NCBI RefSeq assembly: GCF_033878955.1
Contig: NZ_CP138858.1
Location: 3,685,001 to 3,749,000 of the forward strand
Length of the DNA: 64,000 nucleotides
From: Coraliomargarita algicola
Lineage (GTDB): Bacteria; Verrucomicrobiota; Verrucomicrobiia; Opitutales; Coraliomargaritaceae
Direction of reading: 5' to 3'
Shown: one piece after another, positions 27,069 through 38,176 of the stretch
Layout: every line of letters begins with the position of its first letter
Position numbering within the stretch: position 1 is the first letter of the stretch
The notes under the pieces: generated by a model
The model's database searches: none
The model's input: the letters and a program-made list of their open reading frames with translations, nothing else
What the model was told of the DNA's origin: nothing
Made by a program: the position numbers and the translations under genes

Positions 27069-27884
27069 CTAATCATTCGTCGGATTCAATATGCGCTGAG
27101 CGCGTTCGGCGACGGTCTCGCCTTGTTGGGAGAACGGGGCATTGCGCATGGGTTGTTTGTCGCGGTCGCGCTGCCGGGGGCTCTCTTTATCATAGGTATA
27201 GATCGTGACTTTGGGGGGGCGGTAGTAATAGCGCGGATTGGTAATCACCGGGTCGGTGTAATAGCGGAGCCCATAGTTTGCGCTGCGCCGCTGGTTTTCG
27301 GTTTCTTTGCGTAATTTTTCGGCCTCCAGGCGTGCGGCTGCGGCTTCTTTTTCGGCTTGAGCGACGCGTGCTTCCAGTTCCGCAATTTTTTGTTGGCTAC
27401 GCAGTTCTTCTAATTCGGTTTGATAGCTGGCCAGGGCAGTGGCGATTTGTTCGGAGACATCCACTGAGGGGTAGCGAATTTGAAAGCTGCGCCAATAGTC
27501 CACTCGATCCTTGGCGGGCAGGGCTGTGAAGGCGCGGCTGGTCATTTTTTCACTGCGAATGGCTTCGCCTTCTTGGGTGCGTGCGGCTCGGCGGCGCTCT
27601 TGGTCGAGCACCCATTTTTCACGTTCGAGGCGCAGGCGTTCTTGATCGGCCTCAAATTCTGCTTCGCTCATGAGTTCGACCTCGGTGACGAGACCGTGTT
27701 TCAGAGTAATTTCCCCTTGGGGATAGAGCAGTAGGGCTTTTTCTCGCAACTCGATCGTCCCGATGGGCTTGCCCAACTTCTCGATGACTTGTTCGGTGCT
27801 GTGCCCTGTTTGAATGGGGCTGGCTGTTAAGGATAGGGATAGGCACAGCAGCAGCGGCAGGGCGAGCAATGGGGGAGATTTCAT
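27069..27884 (-). CDS. Secreted coiled-coil hypothetical protein
   Basis: A 271-residue protein with a signal peptide (MKSPPLLALPLLLCLSLSLT) and a short SmpA/BamE-like segment around VIEKLGKPIGTIELREK. A long charged coiled coil follows (residues ~165-200, AELEARVAQAEKEAAAARLE). The C-terminal ~70 residues are rich in Tyr, Arg and Pro. It is probably periplasmic. I do not recognise a family. It is divergent from trxB. Confidence 0.55.
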   Translation of the reverse strand: MKSPPLLALPLLLCLSLSLTASPIQTGHSTEQVIEKLGKPIGTIELREKALLLYPQGEITLKHGLVTEVELMSEAEFEADQERLRLEREKWVLDQERRRAARTQEGEAIRSEKMTSRAFTALPAKDRVDYWRSFQIRYPSVDVSEQIATALASYQTELEELRSQQKIAELEARVAQAEKEAAAARLEAEKLRKETENQRRSANYGLRYYTDPVITNPRYYYRPPKVTIYTYDKESPRQRDRDKQPMRNAPFSQQGETVAERAQRILNPTND

Positions 27885-28008
27885 GATGTCATGAATATAG
27901 TGGGGCGGTCTTTAAAGGCAAACACACACAGAAGTTCAAAATTTGGTTGAGAATCGGCTGAGGCGCTCCATCTTCTGCGTTTTTACAAATTTAAGACCAC
28001 TTTATACT

Positions 28009-28938
28009 ATGGAAGACGTCATCATCTTAGGCACCGGCTGCGCCGGACTCACTGCGGCCATTTACACTGGGCGTGCACAGTTGAATCCTCTTGTGCTAGA
28101 AGGCGCACAGCCAGGCGGGCAGCTCACCACGACCTCTGAGGTTGAGAATTTTCCTGGTTTTCCAGAGGGCATCGATGGCTACACCATGATGGACAACTTG
28201 CGTAAACAAGCGGCACGTTTCGGTGCGCGCTATGAGCACGCTAAAGTGGATAAGATTGAAATCGTCGATGGTGTCAAAAAGCTCTATGCGGGCGATAAGG
28301 TGCTGGAAGCCAAGACTGTGATCGTAGCGACAGGCGCACGTCCGCGCCTGCTCGGTATCCCCGGGGAGACCGAGATGTTTGGAGGCAAGGGAGTGACGAC
28401 ATGTGCGACTTGCGATGGCGCTTTCTACCGGGATATGGATGTTGTGGTCGTCGGCGGCGGCGATTCCGCGGCTGAAGAGGCGCTGTTTTTGACTCGTTTT
28501 TGCTCTAAGGTGACACTGGTGCACCGTCGCGACGAGTTACGTGCCTCACAGATTATGTCGGACCGTGCGACTTCGCATGATAAGATCGAAATGGCATGGA
28601 ATTCAGCGCCGACAGAGATTTTAGCGGATGAGAAAGGCTTTACACGTGCGATTCGCGTTAAAGATACCCAGACCGGTGAGGAGCGTGAAATTCCATGTAA
28701 GGGGGTTTTTATCGCGATCGGACATATCCCCAATACGGATTTTGTGGAAGGCTTGCTAGAGCGTGATGGTGATGGATATATCGTTCCTGAGCTAGGCAGC
28801 CAAGTGAAGACCAAGTATGAAGGCTTCTTTGCCGCGGGCGACTGTGTCGACCATGTGTATCGTCAAGCGATCACGGCTGCTGGAATGGGCTGTCAAGCTG
28901 CCATCGAGGCGGAACGCTGGTTAGCGGAACAGGAGTAG
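28009..28938 (+). CDS. trxB: Thioredoxin reductase
   Basis: A 309-residue protein from the ATG giving MEDVIILGTGCAGLTAA, the FAD-binding dinucleotide fold. TTCATCDGAFY contains the redox-active CxxC, VVVGGGDSAAEEA is the NADPH-binding loop, and FAAGDCVDHVYRQAITAAGMGCQAA closes the FAD site. It reduces thioredoxin with NADPH in the cytoplasm. The start at 27943 in the same frame would add an unrelated leader. The stop codon is one base from the start of pdxH, so the two are probably co-transcribed. Confidence 0.95.
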   Translation: MEDVIILGTGCAGLTAAIYTGRAQLNPLVLEGAQPGGQLTTTSEVENFPGFPEGIDGYTMMDNLRKQAARFGARYEHAKVDKIEIVDGVKKLYAGDKVLEAKTVIVATGARPRLLGIPGETEMFGGKGVTTCATCDGAFYRDMDVVVVGGGDSAAEEALFLTRFCSKVTLVHRRDELRASQIMSDRATSHDKIEMAWNSAPTEILADEKGFTRAIRVKDTQTGEEREIPCKGVFIAIGHIPNTDFVEGLLERDGDGYIVPELGSQVKTKYEGFFAAGDCVDHVYRQAITAAGMGCQAAIEAERWLAEQE

Positions 28939-28939
28939 A

Positions 28940-29578
28940 ATGGACCTTTCCGACCTCAGGCAGAGTTACACGAAGGGAAGTTTCAGCGAGCGCGATTTGC
29001 TGGACTCGCCCTTTGAGCAGTTTGAGAAGTGGTTTCGCGAAGCCGAAAAATGTGACTTGGAGGAGCCCAATGCGATGTGCTTGGCCACGGCGGATGCAAA
29101 TGGTCTGCCGAGCACGCGGGTGGTCTTGTTGAAGGACTTTTCCGAGAAAGGGCTGACCTTTTACACCAATTATCAGAGTCGAAAGGCCGCGCAGCTGGAA
29201 GCCAATCCACAGGCGGCGGCCAACTTTTTGTGGCTACCTTTGCAGCGGCAGGTCAACGTGATCGGGCGGGTTGAGCGTATTTCTAAGGCGGAGTCCCTGA
29301 AGTATTTTTTGAGCCGCCCCTTTGGGAGCCAATTGGGCGCATGGGCTTCGCCGCAGAGTCAGGTGATCACTTCGCGCAGTATTTTGGAGCAGAAGTTGGA
29401 TCAGATGAAACGGAAGTTTGCGGAGGGTAAGGTGCCACTGCCTGATAATTGGGGTGGCTATCGTATCGTGCCCGAGTCCTTTGAGTTCTGGCAGGGGCGT
29501 GTGAGTCGTCTGCATGACCGTTTTATCTATAAGCGTGACGAGGCTGGCCAGTGGGTGGCTAAGCGCTTGGCGCCGTAG
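28940..29578 (+). CDS. pdxH: Pyridoxamine 5'-phosphate oxidase
   Basis: A 212-residue protein of normal length. NAMCLATADANGLPSTRVVLLK is the FMN-binding strand (core ADANGLPSTRVVLLK), TNYQSRKAAQL and GRVERI follow, and the C-terminus FWQGRVSRLHDRFIYKR is the substrate-binding signature. The enzyme oxidises pyridoxine or pyridoxamine phosphate to pyridoxal phosphate. It begins one base after trxB and is followed after 22 bases by mgtE. Confidence 0.95.
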   Translation: MDLSDLRQSYTKGSFSERDLLDSPFEQFEKWFREAEKCDLEEPNAMCLATADANGLPSTRVVLLKDFSEKGLTFYTNYQSRKAAQLEANPQAAANFLWLPLQRQVNVIGRVERISKAESLKYFLSRPFGSQLGAWASPQSQVITSRSILEQKLDQMKRKFAEGKVPLPDNWGGYRIVPESFEFWQGRVSRLHDRFIYKRDEAGQWVAKRLAP

Positions 29579-29600
29579 TTGTCAAATTACCGAACGCACG

Positions 29601-30946
29601 ATGGTGGACGAAAATACAGAGATTGATGTCAAGATGGAGAGCTTGATTGCGCGCGGGCACATCAAGCCAATCTCTGAAGAGTTGAAAAACTGGGCGATTC
29701 CAGAGGTTGCCGACTATATTTTACGTCTGGATAAGCCACATCAGATCTTGGTCTATCGTGCGCTCCCGCGTGATCGAGCGGCCGCTGTCTTTGCGTATTT
29801 TGAGCCGGAAGATCAGGATGCATTTCTAGAGGCGCTGACAGATGCGGATACGCGGGTGTTGCTGGCCGATTTGAGTCCCGACGATCGCACTGCGATGTTA
29901 GAAGAGCTGCCTGCTACGGTGACTCGCCGCTTGATGCAATTGCTCAGTCCAGAAGACTTGGAGGAGTCGCGCCAGCTGTTGGGCTATCCGGAAGAAAGTG
30001 TGGGGCGTTTGATGACGCCGGACATATTCGTATCCGCGCGGAGTGGACTTGTGATCATGCGCTGGCTCATATTCGAAAATATGGTCGGGATAGTGAGATC
30101 TTTAATATTTTGTATGTCACTGATAGCAACGGACTGTTGATCGACATTGTGCGAATGCGCCGCCTGATCATGGTGCCGCCTACGACGATTATATCGGAGA
30201 TGCTGAATTATCAGTTCGTGTGCTTATCGGCTTATGACGACCGCGAAGTCGCGGTGGAGCAGATTCAGCGCTATGATGTGAATGCGCTGCCGGTAGTGGA
30301 CTCCGAGGGGGTGCTGGTCGGTATTGTGACGGTTGACGACATTATGGACGTGGCCGAAGAAGAGGCGACGGAAGACTTCCATAAGGGGGCGGCGGTGACT
30401 CCTCTGGAGATGAACTATACCGCGGCTGCACCGGCGGTCTTGTTTAAGAAGCGCATAGGTTGGCTTGTGATTTTGATCTTTGTCAATCTGCTGTCTGCGG
30501 CAGTTATTTCGAGCTATCAAGAGTATCTACAGGCTTATGTCGCCTTAGTGTTGTTTATGCCTCTGTTGATTGCCAGTGGAGGAAATACTGGGGCCCAATC
30601 CGCCACTCTGATGGTGCGTGCGCTCTCGACGGGCGACTTGAAACTCGACGGGTGGTGGCAGGCTCTGGGCAAAGAGATTTTTGTGGGGCTGATGCTTGGC
30701 GCTGCGATGGGCGGGCTTACTTGGTTACTCGGGATTTATCGCAGTGGGATTGATGTCGCTATGGTGGTGGGATTGAGTATGTTGAGCATTGTGGTGGTGG
30801 CCAACCTGCTTGGAGTGTTACTTCCATTTACTCTGAGTAAATTCAAACTCGACCCTGCAGTGGCCAGTAGCCCGCTGATTACTTCGGTGATGGATGCGAT
30901 TGGCCTCAGCATTTACTTTTCGATCGCAGTAGCGATTTTAACATAA
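29601..30946 (+). pseudogene. mgtE: Magnesium transporter MgtE, interrupted by a frameshift
   Basis: The first frame (29601 onward) gives the MgtE N-domain, including LPRDRAAAVFAYF and LLGYPEESVGRLMTPD, then drifts into non-homologous sequence after ~30030. A second frame picks up at once as IRAEWTCDHALAHIRKYG, running through both CBS domains and the five-helix Mg2+ channel (MPLLIASGGNTGAQSATL). The two parts together give ~448 residues, the normal length. A single missing base near 30030-30032 explains it. If real, the gene is dead or yields only fragments; a sequencing error or phase variation are alternatives. The frame breaks after the N-domain just as the first CBS domain begins. Confidence 0.85.
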
Positions 30947-30966
30947 TTACTTTACAGATTTACGCT

Positions 30967-32082
30967 ATGGCAGAAAATTTCAAATCACTGGGCGTGCGCG
31001 CTGATCTCATCCAAGGCCTCGATGGGCTCGGTATTCAAACGCCCACACCTGTGCAAAGCGCAGCAATACCCTTTTTGATTAATGAAGGGAGCGATCTCAT
31101 CGCACAGGCGCAGACTGGCACAGGGAAAACTGCGGCCTTTGGTGTACCACTTTTGATGAAGGTGGACCCGGCGGTGGATAAGATCCAAGGCTTGATCATA
31201 GCGCCCACGCGCGAACTGGCCAAGCAGATCGGCAAAGAGCTTTTTCGTTTTACCAAGTTTTGTGATCCCAAGATTTTCGTCGAGGTGGCCGCAGGCGGTG
31301 ATAAAATCGAGGAGCAAATCCAGCGCTTAAGTCGTCCGACTCCCATTTTAGTCGCCACTCCTGGCCGCTTAATGGATCTGCTCAAGGCCGGGCTGCAACT
31401 GGATGGTGTGCGCTATCTCGTGCTTGATGAGGCAGACGAAATGCTGAGCATGGGCTTTCAGCAAGAGCTGTCCGCCATTTTTAAGGCGACTCCAAATCGG
31501 CAAGCGACGTGGCTCTTTTCGGCAACTTTCCAGAAGCGGGTGCAGGGACTGATCGCAGACCACATGTCGGGCAATGCGCATCGCGTGCAAGTGGAGCCCA
31601 AGCAAATCGTTAATCGTAATATTGATCATCAGTTTGCGATCTGTGCACGTGAGGAGAAGGATGCCTTTATTATCAATTACCTGAAAGCGCAGGGCAGTGC
31701 GCGTGGACTCATTTTTTGCCGTACCCGTGCGGGGGCGATTCGTATGGGGGAAGAGTTGGAAAAGGCCGGCCTCTCGGTTGGTGTGATTCAAGGAGACCTC
31801 AGCCAGCGTGATCGTGATAAGGTGATGCGCGCCTTTAAGAAGGAGCGCGTCCAATTCCTGATTGCGACCGATGTGGCAGCCCGCGGCATCGATGTCGAAG
31901 GTCTGTCGTTCGTGATCCAACATCAGCTGCCCGATGCGATTCAATACTACACGCATCGCAGCGGACGCACCGCGCGTGCCGGAAAGACCGGCGTTTCTTT
32001 AACTCTGATCGAGCCCAGTGAGCGCGGCCAAATCACTAAGCTGGAGCAATCTCTTGGGCTGAACTTTAGTTTGGTCGAGTAG
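30967..32082 (+). CDS. DEAD-box RNA helicase
   Basis: A 371-residue core helicase with almost no tail. Motifs in order: Q motif near PTPVQSAAIP, Walker A AQTGTGKT, PTRELAKQI, DEAD (VLDEADEML), SAT (LFSATFQKR), and HRSGRTARAGKTG as motif VI. It unwinds short RNA duplexes in ribosome assembly or RNA decay. The short C-terminus gives no hint of which. It lies 20 bases after mgtE and may be in the same transcript. Confidence 0.92.
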   Translation: MAENFKSLGVRADLIQGLDGLGIQTPTPVQSAAIPFLINEGSDLIAQAQTGTGKTAAFGVPLLMKVDPAVDKIQGLIIAPTRELAKQIGKELFRFTKFCDPKIFVEVAAGGDKIEEQIQRLSRPTPILVATPGRLMDLLKAGLQLDGVRYLVLDEADEMLSMGFQQELSAIFKATPNRQATWLFSATFQKRVQGLIADHMSGNAHRVQVEPKQIVNRNIDHQFAICAREEKDAFIINYLKAQGSARGLIFCRTRAGAIRMGEELEKAGLSVGVIQGDLSQRDRDKVMRAFKKERVQFLIATDVAARGIDVEGLSFVIQHQLPDAIQYYTHRSGRTARAGKTGVSLTLIEPSERGQITKLEQSLGLNFSLVE

Positions 32083-32177
32083 CACTTTGTGTCAGCTGAC
32101 AGTTTGTCGTTAGCGATTGAAAAGGTTTGCTATCTAGTTGATCTAACGTAGTGTTATGGCGTGATCTTGTTTCTGAT

Positions 32178-32669
32178 ATGATGTTCAGGCAGGACGTTTT
32201 TATCACGCGTTCTTCGTCTCGTTCCGGTTTTTCGCTGGTCGAGATTGCGGTTGTTGCCGGAATTATTGGTTTGTTAGCTGTAATGGCGATCCCTGCTTTT
32301 CAACAGGCTCGCATCAATAGTTATGCCAGTCAGTTGGCGAATGATTTTCGCTCGTTTGCGGGTGCATTTGAAATTTGTGCGCTCGAGCTGGGGAAATGGC
32401 CGGCGGATGGAGATGGGAATGGATTACCTGTTGAGGCGGAGCCTTATTTGGAGGGTACTTCCTGGTATCGAGTCCCTCCGAACGCCGGCATTTGGGATTG
32501 GAAGTTGAATAGCTCTGGAGTGGTCGCGTCGGTGGGTCTATCCGGTGGTAACGGTGGACTCGATGTCGAAGTGTTCGAAAGATTGGATGAGATTTTGGAC
32601 GATGGTAATCTGGCCACGGGCGTTTTTCGTCAATCGGGTGAGCGCTACCTGTATGTTTTACAGCAGTAG
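32178..32669 (+). CDS. Type II secretion/type IV pilin-like protein
   Basis: A ~163-residue protein. Near its N-terminus GFSLVEIAVVAGIIGLLAV has the prepilin peptidase site (cleavage before F after G, with Glu at +5) and the hydrophobic helix of pseudopilins. The mature part (FAGAFEICALELGKWPADG, DIEVFERLDEI-like) looks like a Verrucomicrobiota-type pseudopilin of the G2 class. The start is uncertain: ATGs at 32178 and 32181 and a GTG at 32151 share the frame. It stands alone; no assembly genes are nearby. Confidence 0.7.
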   Translation: MMFRQDVFITRSSSRSGFSLVEIAVVAGIIGLLAVMAIPAFQQARINSYASQLANDFRSFAGAFEICALELGKWPADGDGNGLPVEAEPYLEGTSWYRVPPNAGIWDWKLNSSGVVASVGLSGGNGGLDVEVFERLDEILDDGNLATGVFRQSGERYLYVLQQ

Positions 32670-32765
32670 TTGTGTCGGGCTCCGCGAAATTTTATTGGAT
32701 ATTCACATTTGATTGCATGAGTAAATCGGCCTTGCTCCTAGCTCTGAGGGGCTTTGACTCAAGTG

Positions 32766-33131
32766 ATGGCACGACGCAGTAATCTAGATTTCGAACTGAG
32801 CTTTTTCGAGAGCCTGCACCGGCGTATGCCTAAAGATATACAGGTCGCATCGATCCTTGCGCATATTTATACTCAGGTGGGGCGTATCGACGCAGGTTTG
32901 AAGATGGACCGAAAGTTGGTTCGTTTAGACCCTGAAGATCCCACCGCACACTATAATTTGGCCTGTAGTCTGAGCCTGAAAGGCCGGAATTCGGAAGCGC
33001 TCGAGGTCTTACGTACCGCGATTTCTCTGGGCTACAAAGATTTTCATTGGATGCAGCATGATCCCGACCTCGGTGCACTCCACGAGTATGCTGGATTTAG
33101 GTGCTTATTGAGTGATTTGGGGATTGGCTAA
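32766..33131 (+). CDS. Small TPR-containing protein
   Basis: A 121-residue protein from ATG (a TTG four codons upstream is possible). The helices ILAHIYTQVGRIDAGLK and AHYNLACSLSLKGRNSEALE are tetratricopeptide repeats; the C-terminal segment WMQHDPDLGALHE looks like the usual TPR end cap (HDPDL). TPR domains bind other proteins. It precedes the ABC exporter by 31 bases, in the same direction. Confidence 0.65.
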   Translation: MARRSNLDFELSFFESLHRRMPKDIQVASILAHIYTQVGRIDAGLKMDRKLVRLDPEDPTAHYNLACSLSLKGRNSEALEVLRTAISLGYKDFHWMQHDPDLGALHEYAGFRCLLSDLGIG

Positions 33132-33162
33132 TCATCGGTGATATTATCTCATAGTCGGGATC

Positions 33163-34888
33163 ATGCACCCGCACCAATCGATCGGTCTTCATAAAAAAAC
33201 GTTAAGTGGCTTTATTTGGAGTCAAGAGCGCTCGCTCCGCACTTATATGGTCTGGCGTATTATCAGCGTGCTGGCGATTACTCCTTTTCCTGTGTTGTCG
33301 CAGCGCATTGTGGACGTTGCGATTCCTGAGAACGATCTTTGGGGGGTTGTTTATTACACCGCTCTATCCTTGGGCCTGCTGGTTGTGCATTTTGTTTCGA
33401 TGCGAATCGCGGTTAAGAATTTATCCACCCAGTCGCAGGAGATCTTTCGCAAGCTTAGAAGCCGTATCTTCCATAAGCTCAATTTCATGCACTTCGGCTT
33501 TTTGGACTCTGTCCAGACCGGGCGCCTGCTCTCGAAATACGCTTTCGATACGAATAATATCGAGGCTACCGTCATTCAGATTGTAACTGGTATCATTCCG
33601 GAGTTGTTGCGCTCGCTGCTGCTCATATTGGCACTGACTTTTATCAATGTCTGGCTGCTACTGATCGTGATGGTTAGTATTCCGATTTTTACTTTTGTCA
33701 GAATCTATTACTTCAAGCAAATCGAAGCGAACAATCACGAGGTCCGCGTCGCCCGTGAGCGGATGACAGGGCAGGCCAATGAGTTTATTTCTGCCATTAA
33801 GTTGGTGCGTGGCTATGGCCAAGAGCAAGAGGCTAAAAAGCAAATGGGTGCGGTCAGCGATGCCTATAGCGAAAAGCGAATTTCCCAAATGCAGCTGAAT
33901 CAGTCGCTGGGTTATATTTTATTCACTGTCGTCACGAGCTTGTCACTTTTTGCGGTGGCACTCTGTGGTGGGCTGGTGATTCAAGATAAGATGTCGCTCG
34001 GGGCGATGGTGGCCTTGGTGGGTGCGCTTCCGGTCTGCTTGGCACCGGTTAATATGATCACTCAGTTCAGTATGCAGTATTTGCTGGGTGCAGAAAGTTA
34101 TAAGAGTATCAAAGAGTTAATGGACTCCGCCTATGTCGAACAGTGGCAGGGCAAGCGCGTGTTGGAAGCGATGCGGGGCGAAGTTGAATTTCGTAATGTC
34201 AGTTTTGCTTACGATAAAGAGAAGGAACATCGCACCATCCGTAACTTTTCGACGGTCATTCGACCAGGCGAGCATGTCGCATTTGTCGGGCCCAGTGGTT
34301 CGGGGAAGAGCACTATGGTCAGTTTGATGCTGGGATTCTACGCGCCGATAGATGGTGAGATTTTAGTCGATGGCGTGCCACAGTCGGAGTTGGCCATTCG
34401 TGAGTTCCGGCAGGAGTGTGCGATTGTGATGCAGGATAATTTGCTACTGTCCGGCACGATTCTGGATAACATACGCTTCGGTCGGCCTCTGGCGACCGAA
34501 GAGGAGGTGCGTGAGGCGGCACAACATGCCAGCGCACTTGAGTTTATCGAAGAATTGCCTGAAGGCTTTCAAACTAAAGTCGGCGAGCGCGGTGTCAGCC
34601 TTTCGGGCGGTCAACGGCAACGTATCGCTATTGCGCGTGCCCTGTTGCGCAATCCCAAGATCTTGATTCTGGATGAGGCGACCAGCGCGCTCGATTACGA
34701 GAGTGAAAAATCTGTGCAAGCTGCCATCGACTACCTCGCCAAGGGGCGTACCACGATCACCATCGCCCACCGCTTGAGCACGATTCGCAGTGCCGACCGT
34801 ATCATTGTGCTGCGAGCGGGCGAATGTATTAGCGAAGGAAGTTGGGATGAGCTTGCCGAGCAAGAGGGAGCCTTTAAAGACTTACTCG

Positions 34889-34902
<14 letters not shown>
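33163..34902 (+). CDS. ABC transporter, fused permease and ATPase
   Basis: A 579-residue half-transporter with an N-terminal six-helix ABC type IV membrane domain (residues ~25-310). The C-terminal ATPase has GPSGSGKS (Walker A), LSGGQRQRIAIARALL (signature) and ILILDEATSAL (Walker B), with the H-loop in IAHRLSTI. It is the MsbA/MdlB-type exporter class; the substrate is not evident. The last 14 bases overlap the start of priA. Confidence 0.92.
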
Positions 34903-37153
<2,251 letters not shown>

Positions 37154-37293
37154 GCTGGCTCAATTTTTTTATCTTAAAAAAATATCTTCTTTTTTGGAAC
37201 TCTGTGGTGAACCTGCGGACAAAGTATAGCGTAATGCATCGCATTACTTTTTTCATATATAGTTAGGGGTAACTAGTAAGGTATAAACGAACT

Positions 37294-37327
37294 CCCCACC
37301 TCTTGTAAAAGGGGTGGGGTTTTATTT
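37294..37327 (+). terminator. Rho-independent terminator after priA
   Basis: CCCCACCTC and GGGGTGGGG (one wobble) form a hairpin, followed by TTTTATTT. It lies ~140 bases after the priA stop and overlaps the stop region of the convergent CNB gene. Confidence 0.7.
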
Positions 37328-38176
37328 ATTTCGCTTCTCGTGAATTTCGTGCAGTCTTTTGCCAAAAACCGGATAGCGGGCGATGATTCGTCGGAAAGCC
37401 TCTTTTTTTAACACGAAGCTAGATGTGTCTGTCAGGGCTTTGACAGTCGCGGAGCATGCTCTCCCACTGAAGAGAGCGCCTTCGCCGATGCAAGTGCCTG
37501 GCCCGAGCTCGGCCAACTGAGTGGTGCCCTGACTGACACTTACCATGCCTTCTTCGATTAAGAAAAAATATTTACCGTCTGCTCCCTCGCGGATCAGGCT
37601 GTTGCCCTTGGCGAAATGTTTCCGCTCCAGCATATGAGCGAGTTCGTTGATCAGTCCACCGCCTGCGCCTGCGAGAAAGGGGGCGTTTTTTAGTAAATTA
37701 CATTCGATCGAATTTTCGATTTCCTCGGCTTTTCTCGTTTTGTGCAGATTACTTAGACGATAGCGCAATTTTCTAAATTTGGTGGCCAGCTCTTCATACG
37801 ACTCACGTTTGAGCTGTAAGAGAGCCAGCTCTTCCACCGCAACGACAGTGGCCGCGCGCACTTGACCTTCGAGGAGGGCACCTTCCCCGAAGCATCCGCC
37901 GACGCCGAGTTCGGCGATGATCTCCTCTTCTTCGCTGCTGACGCGTACGGTCCCATCCACGATGAGAAAGAGACTGTCGCCAGGCTCCCCTTCGCGAAAA
38001 ATCGTTTTTCCAGCGGGAAATTTGACCGGCTCCAACGCTGTCGCAAGTTCTGAGATGAGCTGATCGTCGGCTCCTTCCAGAAAGGGGACTTTGAGGACCC
38101 GCATGCTTTCGAGCTGCTCTTCGATGCTTTTCTTGCGTCTTGATTCGAATGCGGCGGATAGGATTTTTTTAAGCAT
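37322..38176 (-). CDS. Protein with two cyclic-nucleotide-binding domains
   Basis: A 284-residue protein. The two CNB folds are at ~25-135 and ~160-270; in each, GxxxFREGEPGDSLF / IREGADGKYFFL and GGCFGEGALL / GTCIGEGALFSG are the phosphate-binding cassettes. Neither half has a DNA-binding domain, so it is a signal receiver rather than a CRP-type regulator. The start overlaps the upstream histidine kinase by eight bases. That suggests a signalling pair in which the CNB protein modulates the kinase; this is inference. The nucleotide is unknown. Confidence 0.8.
   Translation of the reverse strand: MLKKILSAAFESRRKKSIEEQLESMRVLKVPFLEGADDQLISELATALEPVKFPAGKTIFREGEPGDSLFLIVDGTVRVSSEEEEIIAELGVGGCFGEGALLEGQVRAATVVAVEELALLQLKRESYEELATKFRKLRYRLSNLHKTRKAEEIENSIECNLLKNAPFLAGAGGGLINELAHMLERKHFAKGNSLIREGADGKYFFLIEEGMVSVSQGTTQLAELGPGTCIGEGALFSGRACSATVKALTDTSSFVLKKEAFRRIIARYPVFGKRLHEIHEKRNK

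Noticed and set aside
30021..30040. Programmed frameshift in mgtE
   Set aside because: There is no slippery heptamer and no stimulatory structure evident, and MgtE is not known to use frameshifting.
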